DNA of 64,000 nt from DASSSY01 sp035708205 (lineage in GTDB: Bacteria; Bacteroidota; Bacteroidia; Chitinophagales; Chitinophagaceae). The stretch lies in the NCBI GenBank assembly GCA_035708205.1, contig DASSSY010000004.1:434001-498000 (forward strand). The letters are read 5' to 3'. Position numbers and translations under genes: made by a program. A model generated the notes under the pieces. That model had not been told where the DNA came from, ran no database searches, and worked only from the letters and a program-made list of their open reading frames with translations. Positions 17,511-26,491 of this stretch are shown piece by piece (the first letter of the stretch is position 1; every line of letters begins with the position of its first letter).

Positions 17511-18080
17511 ATGATGAATGGTCTCCCTGTGTCTTTGGTAATACAAAAAATAGGAAATAGAATAAGAACATTGTCCTATAAAATAATATATGGTAAGTGC
17601 TTAATTTTAAAGGGTAATAACAATATTGGAAAACATGTTAAGATTCATTCTTTTCGTGATGGCCTTAGAACCTTTAAGGTAATATTGGATGAGGGAGCTA
17701 GGTTAAAAAATGATGTGATAATACAGGGTACTGGTAAACTTTATATTGGAAAAAAATCATATATATCATCTTTTTCTGTCATAGGGGTAAATAAATCTAT
17801 AACTATCGGCAAAAATGTTATGATTGCGGATGGTGTATCTATTCGGGATACAGACCATTGTTTTGATGATTTATCTATTCCTATGATAGAGCAAGGGATA
17901 ACAACGGCTCCGGTGGTTATAGAAGATAATGTATGGATTGGCTATGGCGCTGTAGTCACAAAGGGAGTAAACATAGGTGCAGGCGCGATTATTGCTGCAA
18001 ATGCAGTAGTCACTAAAGATGTGCCTGCGAATGCTATTGTTGGTGGCGTACCGGCAAGAATTATAAAGTTTAGAGATTAA
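17511..18080 (+). CDS. hexapeptide-repeat acyltransferase
   Basis: A 189-residue left-handed beta-helix protein. Isoleucine-patch repeats (ITIGKNVMIADGVSI, PVVIEDNVWIGYGAVVTKGV, NIGAGAIIAANAVVTKDV) end in the typical cap VGGVPARIIKF. Such proteins in sugar loci transfer acetyl or similar groups from acyl-CoA to sugar hydroxyls or amines. It begins five bases after wzx and ends five bases before the first sulfotransferase, so it is probably cotranscribed. Its acceptor is not predictable. A second, distinct member of the family is at 20796. Confidence 0.88.
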   Translation: MMNGLPVSLVIQKIGNRIRTLSYKIIYGKCLILKGNNNIGKHVKIHSFRDGLRTFKVILDEGARLKNDVIIQGTGKLYIGKKSYISSFSVIGVNKSITIGKNVMIADGVSIRDTDHCFDDLSIPMIEQGITTAPVVIEDNVWIGYGAVVTKGVNIGAGAIIAANAVVTKDVPANAIVGGVPARIIKFRD

Positions 18081-18085
18081 ATAAA

Positions 18086-18973
18086 ATGAAACCGAATTTT
18101 CTCTGTGTGGGAGCTCAAAAGGCAGGTACTACCACATTACATGATATTTTAAAGCAACATCCGGACATTTATCTTCCTAAAATAAAAGAATCTCATTTTT
18201 TTGACCGATCTGACCATTATGGGAATGGAATACAATGGTGGTTACAGGAATTTTTTGGTGATTATGCGGGTGAGAAAATCATGGGAGAGATTACACCAGA
18301 ATATTTATATTATGAGGAAGTACCGGAAAAGATATATAAGGATTTAGGGCCGGATACGAAGATTATTATTATCCTTCGGAATCCCATGGATAGGGCATAT
18401 TCTCATTATTTGATGTCTAAACGTAGAAATTATGAGAAAATGACATTTGAAGAAGCTATTTTGGCAGAACGAGAGAGGATTGAAATGGGAGCATTTGAAC
18501 GCAATCATTTTAGTTATATTGATCGAGGGTTATATGCAGAGCAATTAAAAAGATATTATTCTTTGTTTGGTAAAGAGCGCATTATGTTACTAATTTTTGA
18601 AGAGGACATAAAAAAGGATATCAAAAGGACAATACAAAAGATTGAAGTTTTTTTGGGGGTTGAGCAAATACCATTAAATACAAATTTAGAAAGCAATGTG
18701 GCAAGAGAGCCTATTAATAAGGAATTTAATAAATTTTTACGTGATAAAAGTTTAGTTAAATATGTGTTAGGTAAATTAATTTTCTCGAAAAAAGTGAAGT
18801 ATAAAATCGCAAAGTTATTGGAAGAATTAAATATGAGAGAAATTGATGTCGATAAGTCTACTTTATCAGAGGTTATTAAGAAAGAATTGTTGATAAATTA
18901 TTTCTTAGATGATATAAATGAGATTGAAAAAAATATAGGTATAGATTTATCTATGTGGAAAGAAAATTTATAA
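18086..18973 (+). CDS. PAPS-dependent carbohydrate sulfotransferase 1
   Basis: A 295-residue cytosolic sulfotransferase-fold protein. The 5'-phosphosulfate-binding loop is GAQKAGTTTL (from residue 9), and the 3'-phosphate-binding segment is LRNPMDRAYSHYL, with R98 and S106 in the usual places. Both contact the PAPS cofactor. It resembles heparan-type N/O-sulfotransferase domains and bacterial Nod-factor or exopolysaccharide sulfotransferases rather than aryl-sulfotransferases. Its location between an acyltransferase and a second sulfotransferase in a Wzx/Wzy locus points to sulfation of the repeat unit. PAPS supply genes lie 14 kb downstream. Confidence 0.9.
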   Translation: MKPNFLCVGAQKAGTTTLHDILKQHPDIYLPKIKESHFFDRSDHYGNGIQWWLQEFFGDYAGEKIMGEITPEYLYYEEVPEKIYKDLGPDTKIIIILRNPMDRAYSHYLMSKRRNYEKMTFEEAILAERERIEMGAFERNHFSYIDRGLYAEQLKRYYSLFGKERIMLLIFEEDIKKDIKRTIQKIEVFLGVEQIPLNTNLESNVAREPINKEFNKFLRDKSLVKYVLGKLIFSKKVKYKIAKLLEELNMREIDVDKSTLSEVIKKELLINYFLDDINEIEKNIGIDLSMWKENL

Positions 18974-19080
18974 TTTTTGAGATTAAAAATATAAGCTTAT
19001 AGATTCCTTGGTGGTAAAGCATCATTATCTATTTGACTTTGATATTTACGTAATAGTATATTAATGTAATTAAATTTTAT

Positions 19081-20001
19081 ATGGTAAATAGGCCGAATTT
19101 TTTAATTGTTGGAGTTCCAAAAGGAGGAACTTCTTCCCTATATGAGTATCTAAAAGATCATCCTGCAATATATTTGCCTGAGCAAAAGGAACTGCATTTT
19201 TTTACATATAATGAGCTGAAGAAAAACACTAGAGGGCCGGGAGATAAGCTAGCTTTGGCTACTGTGATTAAAACTTGGGGAGATTATTTGAAATATTATA
19301 GTAATATGGCTGGAGAAAAAATGGCAGGAGATGTATCCCCTTCATATTTTTATTTTTCAAAGGCTATTGTTGGAGATATTAAAGACCAATTGGGCATTAA
19401 TACAAAAATTATTATTATGCTTAGGGATCCTATAGAAAGAGCATATTCAAATTATTTGCATCAAAAAAGATTGATGCACGAAAAATTGGACTTTCAAGAG
19501 GCGTTGGAAAGAGAAGAAGAGAGGATTGGAAAAAGATATGGAGATTTTTGGAGGTATAAAGATCATTCATTTTATGCTGAAAGGTGTTTAGATTACATTA
19601 ATACTTTTGGGGAAAAAAATGTAAAAATTGTTATTTTCGAAGATATGGTAAAGCATACGCAAGCGACAGTTAAATCAATACTTGATTTTTTAGAAGTAGA
19701 TAGTACAGTTTTATCTTATAATATATATAATATTTATAATAAAGGGGGCGTCCATAAAGAAAATATGATGACAAAGTTTTTATTAAAACCCTCTTTTTTT
19801 AAAGAGCTTGTTAGAAGGATTTTGGGAAAGAGAATAGGTAAGTTGTATAAACGATATAAGCTTGATATATTAAATATGCACTCTGAAGCAAAACCAGAAA
19901 TAGATGATAGGACAATTGCTTACCTTCAGGATTATTTTTCGAATGATGTCAAGAGATTAAAGGAAATGGGGGTTAACATTAATGAATGGAAGTATTTTTA
20001 G
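19081..20001 (+). CDS. PAPS-dependent carbohydrate sulfotransferase 2
   Basis: A 306-residue sulfotransferase with the 5'-phosphosulfate loop GVPKGGTSSLYEYL (from residue 11) and the 3'-phosphate segment LRDPIERAYSNYLHQKR (R115, S123). Overall layout matches the gene at 18086, with shared segments (HP.IYLP..KE.HFF and ITPEYLYY / VSPSYFYF), but the two differ clearly. They may therefore sulfate different positions or sugars. The stop overlaps the region where the following glycosyltransferase begins, so the two genes are translationally close. The 107-base gap before it carries nothing recognisable beyond AT-rich DNA. Confidence 0.9.
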   Translation: MVNRPNFLIVGVPKGGTSSLYEYLKDHPAIYLPEQKELHFFTYNELKKNTRGPGDKLALATVIKTWGDYLKYYSNMAGEKMAGDVSPSYFYFSKAIVGDIKDQLGINTKIIIMLRDPIERAYSNYLHQKRLMHEKLDFQEALEREEERIGKRYGDFWRYKDHSFYAERCLDYINTFGEKNVKIVIFEDMVKHTQATVKSILDFLEVDSTVLSYNIYNIYNKGGVHKENMMTKFLLKPSFFKELVRRILGKRIGKLYKRYKLDILNMHSEAKPEIDDRTIAYLQDYFSNDVKRLKEMGVNINEWKYF

Positions 20002-20002
20002 T

Positions 20003-20839
20003 ATGCATAATAAAGAATTGTCAATTCTTATTGTAAACTACAATGGCCAAAGATACCTGGGCGATTGTTTGGCTTCAATTGAGAGATGTTGTATAGGGAT
20101 AGACTATGAGATTATAGTTTTTGATAATGCATCTGAAGATAATAGCGTTGATTATATCAAAGAAAATCATCCATATGTAAAATTAATTGAAAATGATAAA
20201 AATATAGGGTTTTCTAAGGGTAATAATATAGCGGCGAAACATAGCTCGGCAAGATATATCCTATTGTTGAACAACGACACGATATTGCAGTCAGATATAT
20301 GTCCGGTAATTAAAATTATCGAGCAAGATGATACTGGTGTAGTCGGAATAAAAATGCTTGGAAGGCATTTTGAATACAGAAAATCGGCAGGTAATTTTCC
20401 TCATCCTATCAGATTATTTAAATTATCCTTATTATATAATACTAAGGATGGCTTAAGAGACGGTTACTTTGTAGATGATAATAAACCTATTGTAGTTGAT
20501 TGGATAGAAGGATCTTTCCTGTTAACAAAAAAGAGTATTTGGGAGAAAGTAGGTGGTTTAGATGAAAGTTACTTTATGTATGTAGAAGATATTGATTATT
20601 GTAAGCGTGTAGCTTTTCTTAACAAGAAGCGGGTTTATTATCCTAATTGCCAATATGTCCATTTTGGAGGATATGATAGTGGCAGGGACGATTTATTAAA
20701 AAATGGCTTGAAAAAATATATACATAAATTTAAAAAAAATAAAGTAGCTAAAGTGGTTAACTTGGTATCATTAGAATTAAATTTTTATTTTAAATATGTT
20801 AAGGCAGGTTATACAAAAAAAACTAAAGAGTTCAGGTAA
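20003..20839 (+). CDS. glycosyltransferase family 2 (rhamnosyltransferase-like)
   Basis: A 278-residue GT-A enzyme starting LSILIVNYNGQRYLGDCL. It has the nucleotide-sugar elements VFDNASEDNS and NNDTIL (the DxD equivalent), followed by EGSFLLTKKSIWEKVGGLDE and YVEDIDYCKR. This pattern is common in WbbL-like rhamnosyl- and related transferases, so dTDP-rhamnose is a plausible donor. I chose the ATG at 20003, one base after the sulfotransferase stop. An in-frame ATG at 19982 would overlap the previous gene. The following acyltransferase overlaps the 3' end by 44 bases. Confidence 0.88.
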   Translation: MHNKELSILIVNYNGQRYLGDCLASIERCCIGIDYEIIVFDNASEDNSVDYIKENHPYVKLIENDKNIGFSKGNNIAAKHSSARYILLLNNDTILQSDICPVIKIIEQDDTGVVGIKMLGRHFEYRKSAGNFPHPIRLFKLSLLYNTKDGLRDGYFVDDNKPIVVDWIEGSFLLTKKSIWEKVGGLDESYFMYVEDIDYCKRVAFLNKKRVYYPNCQYVHFGGYDSGRDDLLKNGLKKYIHKFKKNKVAKVVNLVSLELNFYFKYVKAGYTKKTKEFR

Positions 20840-21470
20840 AAATTATTTTGTAGATAAAGATATTCCCGATAGTTTAATTGCGCTGACTCTATATAAAAGA
20901 ATAATAATGATGATTAGAGGAATTCTTAAAATAAGAAAAGTAATTTTCTTAGGAAGGCATGTTAGGATATACAATAAAAGTAATTTTAGTGTTGGAGCAA
21001 ATTGTACAATAGAAAATTCTGTAGTGATTGATTGTTATGCCAAAGAAAAGATCACGTTTGGAGATTCAGTCAAGATTGGAGCTAATTCAATAATTAGTGT
21101 AACTAGCCATTTGTCAAAATATGGCATTGGATTAAAAATTGGAAATCATTCTTCAATTGGGGAATATTCATATATTGGCTCTTCGGGAGGTATTGAAATC
21201 GGAAACGATGTGATAATGGGGCAATTTATCAGTTTTCATTCTGAAAATCATTATTTTTCTGATAAGAATAAATTAATTAGAGAACAGGGCGTTTATTCTC
21301 AGGGAATTAAATTAGGGAATAATATTTGGGTTGGTGCTAAAGTTACTTTTTTAGACGGATGTGCCGTTAGTGATAATAGTATAGTTGCATCCGGAGCAGT
21401 TGTTAAAGGAAGTTTTCCTCCTAATGTGATAATAGGAGGCGTTCCTGCTAAAATCATTAAAGAAATATAA
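20796..21470 (+). CDS. hexapeptide-repeat acyltransferase (WcaF/WbbJ-like)
   Basis: A 224-residue left-handed beta-helix acyltransferase with the repeats ITFGDSVKIGANSIISV and IEIGNDVIMGQFISFHSENH, and the cap IKLGNNIWVGAKVTFLDG...IIGGVPAKIIKEI (in part). The histidine in HSENHYF is at the usual active-site place of the family. It overlaps the GT2 gene by 44 bases in another frame, a sign of tight operon packing. It may acetylate the glycan at a different position from the enzyme at 17511. Confidence 0.87.
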   Translation: MLRQVIQKKLKSSGKNYFVDKDIPDSLIALTLYKRIIMMIRGILKIRKVIFLGRHVRIYNKSNFSVGANCTIENSVVIDCYAKEKITFGDSVKIGANSIISVTSHLSKYGIGLKIGNHSSIGEYSYIGSSGGIEIGNDVIMGQFISFHSENHYFSDKNKLIREQGVYSQGIKLGNNIWVGAKVTFLDGCAVSDNSIVASGAVVKGSFPPNVIIGGVPAKIIKEI

Positions 21471-21563
21471 GATTACTCATATACATAATGATGCTGATAG
21501 GCTTATATTTCTTCTTTTGGATGGTAGATGGTTTGTTTGGAACTATAGTATTTAATTTTTGAA

Positions 21564-22886
21564 ATGAAGAAGTATCAATTATTATTATTAATATTGTTTA
21601 TTATTACTATTGTTTTGCCAATTGAGGTAGCAACAGTATTGACTTTCTTTTCTTTGATTCTTTTCGTGAATAAGGTGTACAGGATAAGAGCATGGAAAGG
21701 GTCCAAAGGCATAGTTTTACCTATTGTTTTATTGTTACTTTTAGGATGTATTTCGGGATTTAATTCAATAAATGGTAAAGACTATTTGCGAGATATATTT
21801 TTGGTAGTAAAGATTCTTATATTTTTCATTAGTGGAGTCGTTTTGTGTTCTCGTATAAATAATATTAGTGATTTTTATAAATGTCTAAGGACCGCTGCAG
21901 TTATAATGGCATTAATTCATCTCGGTAAAATAGCTGCTAATGGATTTAACTTCTCTTTATCAATTAATCAATTTAGGGAGGATTTAGGTAGAGGAAGCAC
22001 AATAGAATTTATATATGTTGCTCTTTTTATTTCTCGCATTACATCAAGGCAGTTTAATCGACTTTTCCTAAAAATTACTAATATAGATAGGATATTGTTT
22101 TTGTTAGTATTTATATCGTTTTGCCTTTATTTTTCAAGAACAATGTTTATTAATGCTTTTCTTATTGTGTCTTTTTTGAAGTTTAAATTAAATATTAGAA
22201 ATGTATTTTCTAAACGGAATCGTTCGATTATTGCACTGGTTTTTTTAGGCTTTATCACCTTTTTTTCGTTGAGAACAATTGCATCATATGAAGCACAAAA
22301 TTCATTTTTAAGTCAGTTTGTTTCAAAATTGGATAATATAACAAATGAATTAGTATGGACATCGAAAGAAAATACAGATGCAACGTTGGCTGATATTAAT
22401 ACAAATTGGAGAGGCTATGAGGCGTTTCGAGGTATGCAGAAATATTTGGATGGATCAAATATTCAAAAGGTTATTGGATTTGGATGGGGAAGTTTAGTTG
22501 ATTTGGGAATGCAGCAAGAATTAGATGGGAAGTACTATGAAGAAATTCCAGTTTTACATAATGGTTATGTAATGCTACTTGTTAAGACTGGTGTAGTGGG
22601 CCTTTTATTGTATTTGATATTCTTATTTAGATTAGGCTTTGGTAAATTTGACACGCCTACAATTAGTAATAAGTGGGGAAATAATGTTGGAGTATATGTA
22701 AGTCGGCTATTGTCGTCTTTTTGTATTATTGAACTAGTAAGTACATTGACCGTGACTGGTTTGCTAAATAAGAATGATTTTTTAATAGTGGTATTAATGG
22801 GATGGTGTTGGGGAGTACGGTTGTTTCCAAACATAGGTCGTTTCAAACTGCTAATTATCGAAGATGTAAGCAAAAATTATATATAG
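21564..22886 (+). CDS. O-antigen/exopolysaccharide polymerase (Wzy-like)
   Basis: A 440-residue protein with about ten to twelve membrane segments and a long periplasmic loop (about residues 240-330). The C-terminal PVLHNGYVMLLVKTGVVGLL block is typical of the O-antigen ligase/polymerase superfamily (Wzy_C). Sequence is poorly conserved in this family, so the call rests on topology, that block and the location in a Wzx/Wzy locus. It should link undecaprenyl-borne repeat units into polymer in the periplasm, with chain length set by the Wzc-like protein at 6570. Confidence 0.83.
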   Translation: MKKYQLLLLILFIITIVLPIEVATVLTFFSLILFVNKVYRIRAWKGSKGIVLPIVLLLLLGCISGFNSINGKDYLRDIFLVVKILIFFISGVVLCSRINNISDFYKCLRTAAVIMALIHLGKIAANGFNFSLSINQFREDLGRGSTIEFIYVALFISRITSRQFNRLFLKITNIDRILFLLVFISFCLYFSRTMFINAFLIVSFLKFKLNIRNVFSKRNRSIIALVFLGFITFFSLRTIASYEAQNSFLSQFVSKLDNITNELVWTSKENTDATLADINTNWRGYEAFRGMQKYLDGSNIQKVIGFGWGSLVDLGMQQELDGKYYEEIPVLHNGYVMLLVKTGVVGLLLYLIFLFRLGFGKFDTPTISNKWGNNVGVYVSRLLSSFCIIELVSTLTVTGLLNKNDFLIVVLMGWCWGVRLFPNIGRFKLLIIEDVSKNYI

Positions 22887-22928
22887 AACTTTAAAAAAAA
22901 CAGTATTTTAAATAATTAATTAAAAAAT

Positions 22929-24080
22929 ATGAAAAATATATTAGTTTTAATGGCAATTACATTTTTGCCATTGAATTATAGTTTGAAGGAAAATGACTTA
23001 CCACTAAATGATAGTTTAGTTAAAAACCAAAATGGAGATAAAGGAATAAACGCGGCGGGAGGGCTTTATACCCAAAGTCAAAAAGGGACTGATGCTAATA
23101 ATACTCCAAAGGGATGGCCATGGCGAGGAGTATGTGTTACTTATTCAAATGCAGAAGGTTTAAATATAAATAAGGATCTCCCTTATTTAAAGAGTTTAGG
23201 AGTAAACTTTATATCCATATATTTTAGGCCTAAAAATTTTGAAATATCTAAAAATATAAACAGTACTTTGGCGTTTCAGGAGGATTTGAAATTTGTTGAT
23301 TCGATTTTAGATGAATGTAAAGTATTAAATATGTTTGCAATGGTATATTTATCAGATTTTTCAACAGTGTCTAATAAAGAATTTAACCCATCTTCTGCAA
23401 CGTTTTGGGCGAATAAGAAAGCATTGGATTTAGCGTATGAAGAAATAACGCGTGTCATAAATCATTTTAAAAACAGAGGAGATGAGTTACAGGCATATCA
23501 ATTTGTAGGGGAACCGTTATTAGAAAGAAATGGTAAATACATTACTCCTCCTAATTGGGATAGTTTGTTTTTAAAAGTATATAACTATGCGAAAGATAAC
23601 GATCCCCAACGCTTTATTTTATATACCCCAGGGCTAGGTGGTGGTCCTAAAAGTTATCAGAATTTAAAACCAATAGTAGATGACCCCAAAATTATATACG
23701 CATTTCATTATTATTTACCTCATAATTATACTCATCAAGGTATCGGTATGAGAAATAAGAAGTATACATATCCTGGTGTTATTGATGGCCAATATTGGAA
23801 TAAAAATACTATTGAAAATTCAATAAGTGATGTTGTGAAATTTAAAAATAAGTATAAAAAACTTATTTTTGTTGGGGAGTTTAGTGCGACATACAATGCA
23901 CAGGGTTGCTATGAATATATAAATGATCTTTTAAGTGTAATTAATGATAATGGATTTTCCTATACTTATTTTATTTGGAAAGGTTACCCAGGATGGGCTG
24001 TTTTCAATAATAAAAAAGTAAGTCAAAGGCAGACTAATATGCGCCTTAAATTACTATCCAAGTATTGGAAGCTTGACTGA
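22929..24080 (+). CDS. secreted GH5-like glycoside hydrolase
   Basis: A 383-residue protein with an N-terminal hydrophobic signal (residues 1-18) and a TIM-barrel glycosidase domain beginning WPWRGVCVTYSNAEGLNINKDL. E195 in QFVGEP is the probable acid/base, H260-Y261 fit the GH5 HYY pattern, and E317 in FVGEFS is the probable nucleophile. The usual Asn before the acid/base Glu is Gly here. Glycosidases embedded in polysaccharide loci trim, release or turn over the polymer during export (inference). It sits between wzy and a glycosyltransferase in the AT-rich island. Cellulase activity in particular is not implied. Confidence 0.8.
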   Translation: MKNILVLMAITFLPLNYSLKENDLPLNDSLVKNQNGDKGINAAGGLYTQSQKGTDANNTPKGWPWRGVCVTYSNAEGLNINKDLPYLKSLGVNFISIYFRPKNFEISKNINSTLAFQEDLKFVDSILDECKVLNMFAMVYLSDFSTVSNKEFNPSSATFWANKKALDLAYEEITRVINHFKNRGDELQAYQFVGEPLLERNGKYITPPNWDSLFLKVYNYAKDNDPQRFILYTPGLGGGPKSYQNLKPIVDDPKIIYAFHYYLPHNYTHQGIGMRNKKYTYPGVIDGQYWNKNTIENSISDVVKFKNKYKKLIFVGEFSATYNAQGCYEYINDLLSVINDNGFSYTYFIWKGYPGWAVFNNKKVSQRQTNMRLKLLSKYWKLD

Positions 24081-24142
24081 AGAAAGCTTATTTTTATTCA
24101 TCACACTATTTTGGTTACCTTTTAAGAATATTTATATAGTTT

Positions 24143-25237
24143 ATGTGTTTGTCTATATTGATGATTGCAAGGCAAAATTTGTATTCTTCCCCCGGAGGCG
24201 ATACTGTGCAAATTGATATGACCGCAAAGTACTTGAGAAGGTTGGGTATTAGTATTACTATTTATACCCAACATGCTGAAGTAGTGGATTTCGATCAATT
24301 TGATTTGCTTCATTTTTTCAACATTATTCGCCCGGATGATATACTTCCATTTATCGAGAAGACTAATACTCCTTTTGTAGTATCTACTATTTACGTCGAT
24401 TATGCTGAATATGAGAAAGCAAATAGGAAAGGCATATTGACCGCATTAAAATTGTTTGATGCGGATCAGGTAGAATATATTAAAGCGATAGGACGATATG
24501 TGAAAAATGGCACCAAAATAAAGTCCGGCTATTATTTATGGAGAGGACACAATAAGGCAATAAGAAAAATTTTAGAAAAAGCTTCATTACTATTGCCTAA
24601 TTCTGAAAGCGAATATAAAAGGTTAATAGAGAGATATCCGACAAAAACTGATTATCGTACTATTGTTAATGCAGTTGATATAGAGTCGTTTAATGACAGT
24701 ATTGGAGAAGACAGCAAATATACCAACCACGTATTATGCGTGGGTAGAATTGAAGGTAGGAAAAATCAGTTAAATCTTATTAAAGCATTGCTTGATACAA
24801 AACTTGAGTTAACAATAATTGGTAAACCTTCTCCTAATCACCTTATTTATTACCAAAAGTGTAAGCAGACTGCACAGAATGCTTCTAACATTAAATTTTT
24901 AGAACACGTTACTCATAAGGAGCTTGCTACTATTTTTAAAGCTGCAAAAGTGCATGTCTTACCTAGCTGGTTTGAAACTACAGGATTGAGTTCTCTTGAA
25001 GCGGCAATTATGGATTGTAATTTAGTAATAACACCTAAAGGAGATACACAGGAATATTTTGGCGATATGGTATTTTATTGTGAGCCGGATAATATTCAAT
25101 CAATTAGAAATGCAGTTTTATCTGCATATGATGCTCCGGTAAATCCACAACTTAAAAGACATGTATTGACAAATTACACATGGCAAAAGGCGGCGGAGCA
25201 AACATTGTTAGCATATAAGGAAGTGCTCACTAAATGA
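24143..25237 (+). CDS. glycosyltransferase family 4 (GT-B fold)
   Basis: A 364-residue GT-B enzyme. Its N-terminal part begins MIARQNLYSSPGGDTVQ. A C-terminal nucleotide-sugar domain holds VLCVGRIEGRKNQLNLIKA and the E-x7-E region VLPSWFETTGLSSLEAAIM. The acceptor and donor are not predictable. It is the last gene with island-like AT-rich composition; the next gene begins seven bases later with normal composition. The ATG at 24143 is taken as the start, although an in-frame ATG eight codons or less downstream, at the M of MIARQN, is also possible. Confidence 0.87.
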   Translation: MCLSILMIARQNLYSSPGGDTVQIDMTAKYLRRLGISITIYTQHAEVVDFDQFDLLHFFNIIRPDDILPFIEKTNTPFVVSTIYVDYAEYEKANRKGILTALKLFDADQVEYIKAIGRYVKNGTKIKSGYYLWRGHNKAIRKILEKASLLLPNSESEYKRLIERYPTKTDYRTIVNAVDIESFNDSIGEDSKYTNHVLCVGRIEGRKNQLNLIKALLDTKLELTIIGKPSPNHLIYYQKCKQTAQNASNIKFLEHVTHKELATIFKAAKVHVLPSWFETTGLSSLEAAIMDCNLVITPKGDTQEYFGDMVFYCEPDNIQSIRNAVLSAYDAPVNPQLKRHVLTNYTWQKAAEQTLLAYKEVLTK

Positions 25238-25243
25238 TTTTTT

Positions 25244-26341
25244 ATGAACATTGCTATTATTGGTACCCGTGGCATACCGAATCATTATGGCGGTTTCGAA
25301 CAGTTTGCGGAATATTTATCCTTAGGCTTGGTCAATAGAGGGCATTCCGTCACGGTCTATAATGCTCACACCCATCCCTATCAGCAAAATAGCTGGCAGG
25401 GGGTCAATATTATCCATTGCAAAGACCCGGAAGACAGGATGGGCACGGCGGGACAGTTTATTTATGACCTGAACTGCATTAAAGATGCCCGGAAACGGCA
25501 TTTTGATATCATTCTCCAGCTGGGTTATACCAGCAGCTCGGTTTGGGGCTGGCTGCTACCCCGGAAAAAAAGTATTGTCACGACCAATATGGATGGCCTG
25601 GAATGGAAGCGTTCTAAGTACTCCGCCAAGGTGCAGCGTTTTTTACTGCATGCCGAAAAATTAGGGGTCAAATATAGCGACTATCTGATTGCAGATTCTG
25701 TGGGTATCCAACAGTACTTAAAGAAGAAATATGGCAAAGATTCCTTGTTTATCCCTTACGGAGCTCATGTGTTTGCACAACCTGATAAAAGATCCCTGGA
25801 TGAATTTGGCCTGGATGCTTATGGCTATAATATGCTGATTGCCCGCCTGGAACCGGAAAACAGTGTTGAGATCATCCTTGAAGGGGTCCGGCGGGCGAAA
25901 GATAATGTTCCTTTTTTAGTCATTGGCAAACATGAAACCAAATATGGCGCTTATTTAAAGGCAAAGTTTAAAGATTGTCCGGCCATACGCTTTGTTGGCA
26001 GCCTTTATGATATTGAAAAATTAAACAACCTGCGGTATTTTTCAAAATTGTATTTTCATGGTCATACCGTGGGCGGTACCAATCCTTCTTTGCTGGAAGC
26101 CATGGCCTCACAGGCTTTAATAGCGGCTAATGATAATGTCTTTAACCGGTCTGTTTTAGGTCAGGATGCTTATTATTTTACTTCACCTAGTGAAGTGTCA
26201 ACTCTGTTGACAAGCATTGATAAAGCTCATGGAACCGATAAGCTGATTGCCAACGAAGAAAAAATAAAGGAGATCTACGCGTGGCCGATCATTGTGGATC
26301 AGTATTTAGCCCACTTTGAAGATATTATGAAGAAACGGTAG
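25244..26341 (+). CDS. DUF1972-type glycosyltransferase (rhamnosyltransferase Cps2T-like)
   Basis: A 365-residue GT-B protein with the N-terminal DUF1972 signature MNIAIIGTRGIPNHYGGFEQ and a C-terminal GT4 domain (ARLEPENSVEIILEG, HGHTVGGTNPSLLEAMA). In streptococci the family members Cps2T and RgpA-type enzymes add rhamnose to the lipid-linked first sugar, so this enzyme may use dTDP-rhamnose from the rml genes. It is the first gene right of the AT-rich island and has the GC-richer composition of the flanks. It follows the previous gene by only six bases. Confidence 0.88.
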   Translation: MNIAIIGTRGIPNHYGGFEQFAEYLSLGLVNRGHSVTVYNAHTHPYQQNSWQGVNIIHCKDPEDRMGTAGQFIYDLNCIKDARKRHFDIILQLGYTSSSVWGWLLPRKKSIVTTNMDGLEWKRSKYSAKVQRFLLHAEKLGVKYSDYLIADSVGIQQYLKKKYGKDSLFIPYGAHVFAQPDKRSLDEFGLDAYGYNMLIARLEPENSVEIILEGVRRAKDNVPFLVIGKHETKYGAYLKAKFKDCPAIRFVGSLYDIEKLNNLRYFSKLYFHGHTVGGTNPSLLEAMASQALIAANDNVFNRSVLGQDAYYFTSPSEVSTLLTSIDKAHGTDKLIANEEKIKEIYAWPIIVDQYLAHFEDIMKKR

Positions 26342-26491
26342 CGCTCGTGGAGCATTGAGCGGAGTCCCTCAGGACGTTCACTGAACGAAGTCGAAGTGAC
26401 GTCTAAGCGAAGCCGAAGCTACGGTGTGCCACCCAAACAATGAAATAAATCAGGCGAAAAGCCAATAGCAAAAAAGCTAATTTCAAATAAT
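26342..26491. repeat. gagcggagtcgaa-type repeats
   Basis: Directly after the glycosyltransferase, agcattgagcggagtc (26351-26366) and cactgaacgaagtcgaagtgac (about 26379-26400) occur, then gcgaagccgaagctacg and a gccaatagcaaaaaagctaa word just before rmlC. Confidence 0.6.

Larger units (their letters stand above)
16440..25240. other. AT-rich island forming the variable core of the polysaccharide locus
   Basis: By eye the sequence between about 16.44 and 25.24 kb is strongly AT-rich, with A/T-ending codons throughout. The genes on both sides (rmlA or the epimerase to the left, the GT4 at 25244 to the right) are much richer in GC. The island holds most of wzx, two acyltransferases, two sulfotransferases, a GT2, wzy, a GH5-like hydrolase and a GT4. 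It has none of the short intergenic repeats so common on either side. The change at 25.24 kb is abrupt, at a gene boundary. No integrase or transposase is seen. Confidence 0.75.
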
